A stretch of 64,000 bases of DNA from JANSWP01 sp041941305 (GCA_041941305.1 JBGTQJ010000001.1:186001-250000); one strand, 5' to 3'. Numbered from the stretch's first letter, positions 1-8,752 are shown. Notes: a model not told the origin generated them from the sequence alone. Numbers and translations: made by a program.

Positions 1-9
1 ATCAATAAA

Positions 10-336
10 ATGTTATTTGTAGCGGATAGTGCCAAAGAACGGGCAAAAATGTTAATGGAGGAAGCTGGGTTGACAGATGACTACTTCATTCGAGTCTCTG
101 TAACCAGTGGGGGCTGTAGTGGACTGACTTATCAAATGGATTTTGATAATGAGTCACAGCCCAACGATCAGGTTTTCGAAGATAACGACGTTAAAGTAGT
201 GACAGATTTAAAAAGCTTCCTTTATTTATGTAATACAACTCTTGAATTTTCTGGAGGACTCAATGGAAAAGGATTTTACTTCAATAATCCCAATGCAGCC
301 AGAACCTGCGGGTGTGGAGAGAGTTTTGCAGTATAA
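10..336 (+). CDS. A-type iron-sulfur cluster carrier (HesB/IscA family)
   Basis: A small 108-residue protein of the HesB/IscA/ErpA family. These proteins carry assembled Fe-S clusters to apo-enzymes in the cytoplasm. The three conserved cysteines are visible: Cys36 in SGGCSGL, and Cys100 and Cys102 in TCGCGESF at the C-terminus. The length is typical of the family. The reading frame is open to the left edge (only three codons precede this ATG), so an earlier start outside the window is possible, but MLFVADSAKER resembles usual family N-termini. No Fe-S assembly partner is visible beside it. The downstream ribosomal operon has its own promoter and is separated by two hairpins. The family call is secure; which member (IscA, ErpA or SufA) cannot be decided. 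Confidence 0.9.
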   Translation: MLFVADSAKERAKMLMEEAGLTDDYFIRVSVTSGGCSGLTYQMDFDNESQPNDQVFEDNDVKVVTDLKSFLYLCNTTLEFSGGLNGKGFYFNNPNAARTCGCGESFAV

Positions 337-380
337 CAAAATGATGCTATAATACTGCAATGCTGCTAGACTACGATGAT

Positions 381-410
381 TAATTCTGAAATGTTTTCAT
401 TTCAGAATTA
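381..410 (+). terminator. 13-bp perfect stem-loop after the Fe-S carrier gene
   Basis: A perfect 13-bp inverted repeat (taattctgaaatg, loop tttt, catttcagaatta) is followed by AT-rich sequence. It lies 45 bases after the Fe-S carrier stop codon. The T-tract is weak, so it may work together with the second hairpin at 460-492. Confidence 0.6.
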
Positions 411-459
411 TAAAATAATAGAAATAAAAAACTTTCTTTTTTATTTTGTTGCGAAAACG

Positions 460-492
460 AATGCTTCAATTGTTATAATTGGAGCATTTTTT
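460..492 (+). terminator. Rho-independent terminator before the rpsF promoter
   Basis: The 12-bp stem aatgcttcaatt/aattggagcatt has one G-T pair, a 5-nt loop (gttat), and runs directly into a T-tract. It is the best candidate terminator for the upstream gene and ends just before the predicted rpsF promoter. Confidence 0.7.
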
Positions 493-494
493 AT

Positions 495-502
495 TACCTT
501 TG
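495..502 (+). promoter_or_regulatory. Bacteroidota -7 promoter element for the rpsF operon
   Basis: TACCTTTG matches the Bacteroidota -7 consensus TAnnTTTG exactly. It lies about 110 bases before the rpsF start, leaving a leader of roughly 100 nt. No convincing -33 TTTG is seen at ideal spacing; a TTG at 470-472 lies about 22 bases upstream, inside the preceding terminator stem. Confidence 0.5.
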
Positions 503-519
503 CGCTCCTTTTTTAAAAA

Positions 520-590
520 TCTGCTTTTTGGCATTGCGAATTTCCATGATTTTGATACCTGAAAATCAAAGTCCGTAAAGCGAAAGCAGA
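520..590 (+). promoter_or_regulatory. Candidate S6:S18-binding leader of rpsF
   Basis: The rpsF 5' leader can fold. An outer 8-bp stem pairs tctgcttt (520-527) with aaagcaga (583-590). An inner stem pairs gatttt (548-553) with aaaatc (562-567). A CCG trinucleotide (573-575) sits in the unpaired region between them. In many bacteria the S6:S18 complex represses its own operon by binding a leader hairpin with a conserved unpaired CCG that mimics its 16S rRNA site. Stems and CCG are read from the sequence; the regulatory role is inferred. Confidence 0.45.
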
Positions 591-609
591 AAATAAATAC
601 ATAGCTTAC

Positions 610-1323
610 ATGCGAAATTATGAAGTTACCTTCATCGTAGATCCGGTGCTGACAGGCGATGAGATTAAAGACACAGCCCAGGCATATGTTGATCACATTC
701 AAAATGAAGGTTGTAATGTCGTTGCTGTAGATGAGATGGGATTGCGTCAATTGGCTTATCCTATCAATCGACGTACAACTGGGATCTACTACTCTATTGA
801 GTTTCAGACTGAAACCGGAGCTCTTGTAGATCCAATGGAATTGGCATTGCGTCGTGATGAACGAATCATGCGATTCTTAACTGTCAAATTGGACAAGTTT
901 GGCGTTGAATACAACCAGAAAAAACGCGACGGTTTGATTGGCAAATCCAAGCGAACCAAAATGAGAGAGCAACAAGAGGCTGCTCAAAAGAAAGCACAAA
1001 AAGCCAATCAGCCTCATGGCGACAACTTGAAACGCATTGAAGGAATTGGACCTAAAGTTTCTGAAGCCTTAAAAGGATATGGTATTACCACTTTCCAGAT
1101 GTTGGCAGCAAAAACGCCTGAAAGAATTAAGGAAATTTTGTTAGAAATTGATCATGACCGTTTCCAAAACCAAGATCCAACAACCTGGCCTCAACAAGCA
1201 GATTTAGCAGCTTCCGGCGAATGGGAAAAGCTAAAAGCATGGCAAGAAGATCTTAAAGGCGGAAGAGCAGCTACACAAACACAAGGTCAACCTAAAGGTC
1301 AAGATCAATCCGAAGAGGAATAG
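610..1323 (+). CDS. rpsF: 30S ribosomal protein S6 with C-terminal helix-hairpin-helix extension
   Basis: Residues 1 to about 110 are an ordinary S6 domain (MRNYEVTFIVDP at the start, YSIEFQTE and a basic C-terminal strand). S6 binds 16S rRNA with S18 in the small-subunit platform. Unusually, the protein continues to 237 residues. A Lys/Gln-rich linker (about 112-138) leads to a helix-hairpin-helix-like domain (LKRIEGIGPKVSEAL, ITTFQMLA, then TTWPQQADLAASGEWEKL) and an acidic tail. Similar modules are appended to other ribosomal proteins, such as L17 or L21, in Bacteroidota. It begins the rpsF-rpsR-rplI operon and follows a predicted promoter and leader. The extension probably binds RNA or DNA, but its role is unknown. 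Confidence 0.95.
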   Translation: MRNYEVTFIVDPVLTGDEIKDTAQAYVDHIQNEGCNVVAVDEMGLRQLAYPINRRTTGIYYSIEFQTETGALVDPMELALRRDERIMRFLTVKLDKFGVEYNQKKRDGLIGKSKRTKMREQQEAAQKKAQKANQPHGDNLKRIEGIGPKVSEALKGYGITTFQMLAAKTPERIKEILLEIDHDRFQNQDPTTWPQQADLAASGEWEKLKAWQEDLKGGRAATQTQGQPKGQDQSEEE

Positions 1324-1401
1324 ATTGCTTTACAGATTAGAACAGGAAAATGTTCCTTGTTCTAGTAAAGTGAGTTGGAAAAATTGAAAAATGATTTGGA
1401 C

Positions 1402-1424
1402 TTATGATTGATTCTTAATCATAA
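1402..1424 (+). repeat. Hairpin just upstream of rpsR
   Basis: Inverted repeat ttatgatt/aatcataa with partial outward extension (gga/tcc), 28 bases before the rpsR ATG. It could modulate rpsR translation or processing of the rpsF-rpsR transcript. This is one of several intercistronic hairpins in the window. Confidence 0.45.
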
Positions 1425-1452
1425 ATCCAGAATCGTAAATCCTAAATTAAAA

Positions 1453-1719
1453 ATGGCATCAAGAGACGATATAAAATTCTTAAGCAATCCCAATTTGGGT
1501 TCTCAGCGTCAAAAATACTGTCGCTTTAAAAAGTTTGGTATCAAACACATCGATTATAAAGATTCAGACTTTTTGATTCAATTCGTTAATGAGCAAGGTA
1601 AAGTCTTGCCACGTCGAATTACTGGTAACTCTTTGAAATATCAGCGTAAAGTAGCTACAGCAGTTAAACGTGCGCGCCACCTGGCTTTGCTACCTTATGT
1701 AACAGATTTGTTGAAATAA
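1453..1719 (+). CDS. rpsR: 30S ribosomal protein S18
   Basis: An 88-residue S18, which pairs with S6 on the small ribosomal subunit. The sequence contains the family hallmarks IDYKD, LPRRITG, KYQRKVATAVKRARHLALLPY. The start at ATG 1453 (MASRDDIKFL) is chosen over a reading that begins 45 bases upstream, because that extension is not conserved in S18 and overlaps the hairpin at 1402-1424. It is the second gene of the rpsF-rpsR-rplI operon. Confidence 0.96.
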   Translation: MASRDDIKFLSNPNLGSQRQKYCRFKKFGIKHIDYKDSDFLIQFVNEQGKVLPRRITGNSLKYQRKVATAVKRARHLALLPYVTDLLK

Positions 1720-1731
1720 CATCCGTTTCTA

Positions 1732-1776
1732 GTTCCCAGTTCTGAGTGCCCAGTCCGGAAACTCAGAACTGGGAAC
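1732..1776 (+). repeat. 15-bp perfect hairpin between rpsR and rplI
   Basis: Left arm gttcccagttctgag (1732-1746), 15-base loop, right arm ctcagaactgggaac (1762-1776), followed by another partial copy (cgggaacccagaactg) before the rplI start at 1800. There is no T-tract, so an RNA-stability or processing role is more likely than termination inside this operon. The stem is built from near-repeats of a gttcccagttctgag-like unit; a similar hairpin lies at 40582-40648. Confidence 0.7.
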
Positions 1777-1799
1777 CGGGAACCCAGAACTGAATAACA

Positions 1800-2246
1800 A
1801 TGGACATTATATTGCTTCAAAATATAGACAAGGTAGGTGGCAAATTTGAGTTAGTCACAGTAAAAGATGGCTACGCACGCAACTACCTCATTCCCAATAA
1901 GATGGCATTGATCGCAAATGATACGAATCGCCGTCGTTTGGATGACCTGAAACGCCGGGAGGCAGCCAAATTGGCCAAGACCATTGATGAATTCCAAGCT
2001 ATCGCAGACAAGCTCAAAGATGTAACTTTGAAAATTGGGGCAAAAGCTGGAACCAGTGGCAAAATTTTTGGTAGCGTCACCAATATTCAATTGGCTCAAG
2101 CAATTCTTGAACAATGTGAATTGGATGTGGATAGAAAAATTATCGAAGTCCCCGAAGACGCTAAAACTTTGGGTATTTACACTGCAAAACTCGATCTTCA
2201 TCCAGATGTTGATGCATCTGTAAAATTTGAAGTCGTGGAAGAATAA
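1800..2246 (+). CDS. rplI: 50S ribosomal protein L9
   Basis: A 148-residue L9. The N-terminal RNA-binding domain (MDIILLQNIDKVGGK, VKDGYARNYLIPNKMA) is joined by a long charged helix (about 41-75) to the C-terminal domain (FGSVTNIQLAQAI). L9 sits at the base of the L1 stalk and helps maintain reading frame. The length is standard. It is last in the operon: a 15-bp hairpin precedes it and a strong terminator follows. Confidence 0.96.
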   Translation: MDIILLQNIDKVGGKFELVTVKDGYARNYLIPNKMALIANDTNRRRLDDLKRREAAKLAKTIDEFQAIADKLKDVTLKIGAKAGTSGKIFGSVTNIQLAQAILEQCELDVDRKIIEVPEDAKTLGIYTAKLDLHPDVDASVKFEVVEE

Positions 2247-2269
2247 TTAAACTTACTATTGTTTTGAGA

Positions 2270-2305
2270 AGCCAATTGTCCTACCTAGGCAATTGGCTTT
2301 TTTTT
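2270..2305 (+). terminator. Rho-independent terminator of the ribosomal operon
   Basis: The 9-bp stem agccaattg/caattggct is followed by eight T residues, 23 bases after the rplI stop. It ends the rpsF-rpsR-rplI transcript. The remaining bases up to 2570 show no gene or clear promoter match. Confidence 0.85.
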
Positions 2306-2570
2306 GGTGTATACCTTAGACATTCAAACAGGATTGAAAGCAAAAAATTAATTCAACTGGTTGTGCTGCTTTTAAAAACCCTTTCCGCTCATATCCAACA
2401 ATTTCAAATAATTGTTTTTTCCAGAATTGAATCTCCCCACACTTTTTTGTAATTTTTCCCATCTTTATCAGGATTACCCATTGCCCACGGAAGTCGGAAG
2501 CTGGTAAATGAGGAAAATATGAATCAATATACCTTCAGCCGTAAACCGTTGACTGCCAATCTATCCAAGT

Positions 2571-5500
2571 ATGTTTAAATTATTTACAACTGTCCTTTTG
2601 TATTTATTTATCCTCCAATTAGGTATAGCACAATCTGTTCTCCTTTCGGAAGATTTCGACAATTGTGAATTACCGGTAGGTTGGACAATCAACACCATTG
2701 GGGATGGCCCACCTAGTTGGTATTTCACCAATACCCACGATTTGATCAATAGCGATTCAGACGGTTCTACAATTGATGGAAGCTGTATGGTAATCATTGA
2801 CGATGATGAAGCAGGGGAAAATGCAGATCCTTTGACAGTTCAATTTATTTCACCCCCATTTGATGCTACCCTACACTCTACAGTTAAGTTGAGTGTGGAT
2901 GTGCACTTCAGGTATTACGAAGAAAGTGCCTTTTCAATTCATGCATTTGATGGAACTGAATTTGTGCAATTGGTGCATTATCAGGGATATGATGATGAAA
3001 CTGGGGAACAATTCAGTGAATTCGTAAGATTTAACGTTGATTTGAGTTTTTACGCCAATCCAAACATGCAAATAATGTTGGAATATGATGATGGGAATAC
3101 CTGGGCCTGGTGGGCAGGATTTGACAATGTACATGTGGAAGGTATAGGAACAGCCGATAATTTAATATTGGAAGATTTTAATGATTGTGAACTTCCTGCT
3201 GGATGGCTAACACAAGTATTAACAGGAGATGACGACTGGCAATTTGGTTATGTAGATAATGAAAACGCTCAAACCAACTCCATGAATGAATCCTGCTTTG
3301 TTTATTTTGATGACGACGGATTGGGAAATGACGCAGCATTTTCCACTGCAGCGCTCATTTCTCCTGAATTTGATGGAACTCAATATGCCAATTTCCAGGT
3401 AGATTTTGATGTTATCCTGAGGAGGTACGAGGATTTGGAAAACCTTTCGGTTGGGGTTTTTGATGGGACAGATTTCACTCCTATCAATTCTTATTTTACA
3501 GATCTGGGAGGTCCACAATTTGATTTATATGTGACTGAATCCATTGATTTATCAGCTTATCGAACCCCTAGTATGCGGGTAGTATTTCTATATGACGATG
3601 GCGATACCTGGGGCTGGTGGGTAGGTATCGATAATGTAAAAATAAGTGGAGAAGGTGCTATCAATGACCTATGTGAAAATGCATTTGAAATCAAACTCAA
3701 TGAGCCATGTATGGCTGGGGATAATTTGACTGCACTTTTTGTTGGCGACCAACCTTCCTGCTCTTTTCGAAATGTAGGCGCCTTGTGGTATCATTTTAAA
3801 GCAGCTGGTAGTTCGATAGTAAAGGTAGAATCCAATGCCAATTTTAACGACGTCATTAGCATTTTCGAGGGAGACTGCACAAATCTTGGAAATGAGCTTT
3901 GCAGCAACTGGGACGAATTTGGTTTTGTAGGAGAAAGCTTTCACTTTGACGCCGTAAATGAACAAGACTACTATATTCGAATAAGTGGTCAGGAAGGGGA
4001 TTTTGGTATTCCCAGAGGAGATTTATGTATTGAATTAAGGCAAGTTGCGGGCTGGCCAATTATCCCTCAAAATGACCTTTGCCAAAATGCGATTCCACTG
4101 CAAATTGATGGAGATTGCTCGATTGGCAATAATAACAACGCCACTTTCACGGGACCAGCACCAAGCCTGAATTCAAATTCAAGAGCAGACATTTGGTATA
4201 CATTTGAAGCGACATCAAGTGGTAAAATTGCAATTATAAGTGAAGCCAATTTTTCTGATGTTATTGCATTGTATGCTGAATCTTGTGGAGATTTGGCAGA
4301 AGTTGCTGTGAATGATTACGGTCAAAAGCTGGAAGTAGAAGGATTAAATACGGGAGAAACTTACTTTGTTCAAATCAGTGGTTTTTTCGCTACTATTGAA
4401 GGGGATGTTTGCGTTTCCATTCAAAATATCGATGATACACCACCTTCCAATGATGATTGCATAAATGCCCTATCCCTTTTTATAGATGACAACTGCCTGG
4501 AGGTCAATAGTTTCAATGCAAGCTTCGATGGACCTCAACCTAGTTGTGAGGTATTTTCTTCAGCAAATATTTGGTTTCAATTTGAAGCCCCAATTGGTGG
4601 TGAAGTTCAATTAAACACCGGAGCTGAGTTTGTGCACGTTGTTTCTGTTTACAGTGGCCTTTGTGGCGATTTGGAAGAATTGTATTGTTTTGATAATCCC
4701 CTTCCCTGTGATGGTTATGTGCATATTGGAGGCTTAACTGCCGGAGAAACTTATTTCATTCAGATAGCTACTGCCGAGGACATATTTGCCAATTCAGAAA
4801 GTGGTTCCTTGTGTATTGCTCTTTTGGATGGAACTGCAATGCCAACACCTCCTTTAAGCCTGGATGTAGTTGTTAATTGCATTGAGGATGGTGTTGGACA
4901 GTTGAGTATACAAGCTAGCGGCGGAGAAGGCGATTTGACTTTCGAGGGCAATGAAGATGGCGAAATTTTAAGCTCGGGCAGCTCTTATTTGATAGTTGTC
5001 ACAGATGAAAACGGTTGTGTTCAGTCTGAAAGTGGTATCATTTCCTGTGGCAATTTCGATTGCGCCCTTTCTGCTGTAATCACCACTACAGATGTCACCT
5101 GTAATGCTGCAAATAATGGTACCGCTGAAGTCCAGATTGAAAACGCCAATGGGCAGGTCACTTTAAATTGGTCAAATGGTGCTTCAGGAACAACTCTGTC
5201 CAATTTGGAACCGGGAGGATATGCGTTAACCCTTACAGATGAAACTGGATGTGCTTCCATTGTTGTAGCCACAATTGAAGAGCCAGCTATGCTCATTGCA
5301 CAAGCGTCTGCCACAGGAGAAACCATATACAATGCCAATAACGGAACTGTCAATGCTGATCCTACTGGTGGGACGGCTCCATATAATTTCTTTTGGAATA
5401 ATGGTTCTACTTCTCAATCTCAAAGCGGACTGGAACCTGGGACCTATACAGTTTCAATTACTGATGCCAATCAATGTCAAACAGAGCAAACAGTAACCGT

Positions 5501-7883
5501 AGAAGCATTTGAATGTGCAATTATTCCCGATCTGCTTATACAAAATGTGTCTTGTAACGGTGAAAGCAATGGCTCAGCAAGTATTTCTCTGGAAGGAGCA
5601 ACCGAACCTGTATTCTATGAGTGGTCTAATGGACAAACAGATTCCGCCATTGAAAACCTGGCTCCCGGAACTTATTCTGTGACGGCTATTGATGATAATA
5701 ATTGTCCGGTTAATCTAAACTTGACCATTACACAGCCTGATGTCTTGATTGCCAATTCTACTTCTACAAATGAGACTGCAAACGGAGCCAATGATGGTTC
5801 TGCTTCAGCTGACCCGCAAGGTGGAACAAGTCCTTACGAATATTTGTGGTCAAATGGAGAAACAACAGCTATTATAAATAATTTACAACCCGGAAGTTAT
5901 TCCGTTACGGTAACCGATGCTCAGGGTTGCCAACAAGTTGAATCAATTGCTGTAAATCCTTTCGACTGCTTTTTACAAGCCAATGTGAATAATTTCACTA
6001 ATGTAAGTTGTTATGGAGATGATGATGGCATTGTTTCTATTGCTTCACAAAATGGAACAGCTCCGTTTTCCTATACCTTGTCGACAGGAACTATGCAGTC
6101 AAACGGGCTCTTTACAGAACTTTCAGCAGGAAGTTATACCATTACCGTTAGTGATGCTTCTAATTGCGAAACAATCGTAAATGTCACACTTGAAGAACCA
6201 GACCCACTTTCAGTTAATATTATTCAGTTAACTAATGTTGATTGTGCAGGAAATGCAATTGGTTCTGCAGCAGTCAATGCCGTAGGTGGTACGGGTCCCT
6301 ATACCTATGAATGGTCAAATGGTGGAAATGGAACTAGCCAAACGAGTTTAACCGAAGGGCATTATACCGTAATTCTAACAGACGCCAACAACTGTGCAGA
6401 TCTCATTGGTTTTGATATTGAAGTTGTAGACGACCAAAATCCAGTGGTTTCAACCCAAAACATAGCTCTTGAGCTGGACGATTTCGGACAAGCTTTGATT
6501 ACAGTTGATGACATCAATAATGGCAGTTTTGACAATTGCGAAATTGAAAGCATGACACTGGATAATACCCATTTTGATTGTGATGATATTGGGGAAAATG
6601 AAGTCATACTCACAGTTATAGATATTAACGGAAATGAAAATTTTGCTGTTGCAATTGTCACTGTGGAAGACAATACCTCCCCTTCCCTGCTTTGCCCTGA
6701 TAATATCCTTTCCAATGACTGTGAAGGTATTATTGAATACGATACCCCTACTGCCACAGACAATTGTTCCACGGGTGATTTGATTTTAGTTGATGGATTG
6801 CCCAGTGGTTCTGAATTTCCATTAGGTGAAACCCAAATAATTTATGTGATAACGGATCAGGCAGGAAATACAAGCTCTTGTAATTTTACCGTTACCATTT
6901 CTAATCCACTCACCGCAGGAATCGAAATCATCAAACCAGATTGTAATGGAGGAAGCAATGGATCAGCGACGATTACAGTAGAAGGAGGAACAGGGGTTTA
7001 TCAGTATCAATGGGATGATCCTTTAGAACAGTCAACTTCAACTGCCGACAGCTTGGCTGCTGGATTATACACGGTTCTTATCAAAGATGAAAACGGTTGT
7101 GAAATTATAGAGCAGGTGGTGGTAACTGAACCAGCACCTTTTGAATTTGCGGATCTTCAGGGGGCACAACCCAACTGTAATGGTGGGAATGATGGATGGG
7201 CAACCATTATTATTGAAGGCGGCACTGGAGCCTATACTTATTTGTGGGATGATCCACTCATGCAAACTGCTGCCACAGCGGTCAATCTCTCAGCAGGTTT
7301 ACATAATATCACGGTTACAGACGAAAACGGATGCGCTGAGATATTCACTTTCCAGATGTTTGAGCCAGATCCCATTGAAATCGTTATTGATAATTTGACA
7401 CATGATTGGGACAATGAAGGTGCCGGTGCAATTGCAATTTCGCCTATGGGAGGTATTCCCCCTTATAGTTTCCAGTGGTATTACGAAGGAAGTATCTTTT
7501 CTTTTAATGAAGACCTGACCAATTTATTTCCTGGAAATTATCTATTGGAAATTACAGATGAAAACGGTTGCATTGTAACAATGGAAGCCATCACCGTAGA
7601 AACGGAAACCGCAGTTTTCGACCCAGATTTGGATGGCAATATTGCCCTGTTTCCAAATCCAACAGCATCAAAAGTCTTTTTGGAATTGGGTCTCAATCAA
7701 GCTCATGATATTCAAATGACCTTATATGATGTGACTGGAAAGGCGATTTATTTTCGCGAAGCATTCAACATTACCAACCAAACTTTTGAACTGGATTTAT
7801 CGGTTTGGAGCAATGGGGTATATAATTTGAAGCTTCTGGTTGGCGAGAAATTATTGGTAAAGAAGGTGGTTTTAACGAAATAA
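2571..7883 (+). CDS. T9SS-exported surface adhesin with jelly-roll and SprB repeats
   Basis: A 1770-residue secreted protein. Residues 1-20 are a signal peptide ending near LGIAQS. Two jelly-roll (cleaved adhesin/MAM-like) domains follow at about 22-190 and 195-365; each begins ..EDF(D/N)(N/D)CELPAGW and ends with TWAWWAGFDNVHV-like strands. Three pre-peptidase-like domains (NDLCENA, NDLCQNA, NDDCINA starts) span about 370-755. SprB-type repeats (CNGESNGSASI...YEWSNG...PGTYSVTA) fill about 810-1300 and 1450-1690, around a HYR/cadherin-like region (CPDNILSNDCEG). The C-terminus (ALFPNPTASKVFLEL to VKKVVLTK) is a T9SS type A sorting domain. Expected to be displayed on or released from the cell surface in adhesion or gliding. 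Substrate unknown. Confidence 0.9.
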   Translation: MFKLFTTVLLYLFILQLGIAQSVLLSEDFDNCELPVGWTINTIGDGPPSWYFTNTHDLINSDSDGSTIDGSCMVIIDDDEAGENADPLTVQFISPPFDATLHSTVKLSVDVHFRYYEESAFSIHAFDGTEFVQLVHYQGYDDETGEQFSEFVRFNVDLSFYANPNMQIMLEYDDGNTWAWWAGFDNVHVEGIGTADNLILEDFNDCELPAGWLTQVLTGDDDWQFGYVDNENAQTNSMNESCFVYFDDDGLGNDAAFSTAALISPEFDGTQYANFQVDFDVILRRYEDLENLSVGVFDGTDFTPINSYFTDLGGPQFDLYVTESIDLSAYRTPSMRVVFLYDDGDTWGWWVGIDNVKISGEGAINDLCENAFEIKLNEPCMAGDNLTALFVGDQPSCSFRNVGALWYHFKAAGSSIVKVESNANFNDVISIFEGDCTNLGNELCSNWDEFGFVGESFHFDAVNEQDYYIRISGQEGDFGIPRGDLCIELRQVAGWPIIPQNDLCQNAIPLQIDGDCSIGNNNNATFTGPAPSLNSNSRADIWYTFEATSSGKIAIISEANFSDVIALYAESCGDLAEVAVNDYGQKLEVEGLNTGETYFVQISGFFATIEGDVCVSIQNIDDTPPSNDDCINALSLFIDDNCLEVNSFNASFDGPQPSCEVFSSANIWFQFEAPIGGEVQLNTGAEFVHVVSVYSGLCGDLEELYCFDNPLPCDGYVHIGGLTAGETYFIQIATAEDIFANSESGSLCIALLDGTAMPTPPLSLDVVVNCIEDGVGQLSIQASGGEGDLTFEGNEDGEILSSGSSYLIVVTDENGCVQSESGIISCGNFDCALSAVITTTDVTCNAANNGTAEVQIENANGQVTLNWSNGASGTTLSNLEPGGYALTLTDETGCASIVVATIEEPAMLIAQASATGETIYNANNGTVNADPTGGTAPYNFFWNNGSTSQSQSGLEPGTYTVSITDANQCQTEQTVTVEAFECAIIPDLLIQNVSCNGESNGSASISLEGATEPVFYEWSNGQTDSAIENLAPGTYSVTAIDDNNCPVNLNLTITQPDVLIANSTSTNETANGANDGSASADPQGGTSPYEYLWSNGETTAIINNLQPGSYSVTVTDAQGCQQVESIAVNPFDCFLQANVNNFTNVSCYGDDDGIVSIASQNGTAPFSYTLSTGTMQSNGLFTELSAGSYTITVSDASNCETIVNVTLEEPDPLSVNIIQLTNVDCAGNAIGSAAVNAVGGTGPYTYEWSNGGNGTSQTSLTEGHYTVILTDANNCADLIGFDIEVVDDQNPVVSTQNIALELDDFGQALITVDDINNGSFDNCEIESMTLDNTHFDCDDIGENEVILTVIDINGNENFAVAIVTVEDNTSPSLLCPDNILSNDCEGIIEYDTPTATDNCSTGDLILVDGLPSGSEFPLGETQIIYVITDQAGNTSSCNFTVTISNPLTAGIEIIKPDCNGGSNGSATITVEGGTGVYQYQWDDPLEQSTSTADSLAAGLYTVLIKDENGCEIIEQVVVTEPAPFEFADLQGAQPNCNGGNDGWATIIIEGGTGAYTYLWDDPLMQTAATAVNLSAGLHNITVTDENGCAEIFTFQMFEPDPIEIVIDNLTHDWDNEGAGAIAISPMGGIPPYSFQWYYEGSIFSFNEDLTNLFPGNYLLEITDENGCIVTMEAITVETETAVFDPDLDGNIALFPNPTASKVFLELGLNQAHDIQMTLYDVTGKAIYFREAFNITNQTFELDLSVWSNGVYNLKLLVGEKLLVKKVVLTK

Positions 7884-7891
7884 GAAGGTTT

Positions 7892-7923
7892 AGTTCTCCA
7901 GGAGTTTTGCCCTGGGGAACTAA
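7892..7923 (+). terminator. 12-bp stem-loop after the SprB-repeat adhesin gene
   Basis: The stem tagttctccagg/cctggggaacta has one internal mismatch. It starts 9 bases after the stop codon and is followed by a T-rich stretch (gttttaattttt). It is a plausible terminator for the adhesin transcript. Confidence 0.55.
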
Positions 7924-8077
7924 GAGTATGTTTTAATTTTTGCGAACTGAAAATCAACAGTTTAGAGTGATAGCGAAGGATTGAAGAGCGAGTTTATCAA
8001 GATAAATGAGCGAATCAATCTAAAGCTAGCACCTAAAGTATTGGTTTTCAGGAAGATAAAATATAAACATACTCTAA
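7924..8077. repeat. Long imperfect palindrome between convergent genes
   Basis: A ~154-base region pairs with itself in nested steps. agagtatgttt pairs with aaacatactct at the ends. ctgaaaatcaa pairs with ttggttttcag (one mismatch), gattga with tcaatc, and tttatc with gataaa at the centre. It lies between the convergent adhesin and barrel genes. It could be a bidirectional terminator or a small palindromic element. No coding sequence was seen in it. Confidence 0.55.
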
Positions 8078-8080
8078 ACC

Positions 8081-8752
8081 TTAAAACAAATATACAACTG
8101 CTATATCGTTTACCAGTCGGTTTAACTCCAATTCAAGACCATCAATTCGGTACTCTCCTATCTGCTCATTTTCATCCATATAGGATCGTTTCCCAAAGTG
8201 ATAACTAATCTGTGTACCAAACTCAACCGTAAACATCAGCCGATCTGTCAGGGGTAATTTTGTTCCCAAATGGGGTATCAAACCAACTGTCAAATGCTGA
8301 TTGGATAAGCCCTGAAATCTTTTACAGGAGGCTCCAATCAAACATTGATCGACTTCGGTATCACCCTGATTCCAGGCGATAGCAGCATCTACACCTATGT
8401 ATATGGGCAAATCACGTGCAATTTTTTTATAGGCTACGCCCAGATTTAAAGCAATCGTTCTGTGTGGTCTGAAGTAATTCAATAATTGGATAGAATCTTT
8501 TGTAGAACTCTGAATCAGGTTTCTTTCCGTAAAGTTGGAAGCCAACAATAATTTAAACCTCAAATCCAGTTTATCGTGACTTTCCTTGAAAATCAACTCA
8601 ACATCTGTACTAACCGGATTGTGCCCCGATGCCGCAACTATCATCCAGGTCAAATCAAGACCAAATTCACGAAGAAAGGGATTTTGCTTTTGTCCAAAAA
8701 GGCTGGCGGAAATGCAGAAAAAAAATAAGCATGAGAGTAATCGAATATTCAT
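8081..8752 (-). CDS. Hypothetical outer-membrane beta-barrel-like protein
   Basis: About 223 residues from the preferred start MNIRLLSCLFFFCISASLFGQ at 8752, which begins directly with a signal peptide; the frame extends ten codons further upstream. After the signal, alternating hydrophobic/polar strands (LDLRFKLLLASNF, TIALNLGVAYKKI, LTVGLIPHLGTKL, MFTVEFGTQISYHFG) suggest a small outer-membrane barrel or porin-like fold. No specific family is recognised. Two Cys residues (QCLIGASCKRF) lie in a predicted loop. It is convergent with the adhesin upstream and divergent from asnS. Confidence 0.7.
   Translation of the reverse strand: MNIRLLSCLFFFCISASLFGQKQNPFLREFGLDLTWMIVAASGHNPVSTDVELIFKESHDKLDLRFKLLLASNFTERNLIQSSTKDSIQLLNYFRPHRTIALNLGVAYKKIARDLPIYIGVDAAIAWNQGDTEVDQCLIGASCKRFQGLSNQHLTVGLIPHLGTKLPLTDRLMFTVEFGTQISYHFGKRSYMDENEQIGEYRIDGLELELNRLVNDIAVVYLF

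Noticed and set aside
6362..6772. 136-codon minus-strand frame inside the SprB-repeat adhesin, and similar long antisense frames in the other giant genes
   Set aside because: They mirror the repeat structure and codon bias of the sense gene and have no independent support.
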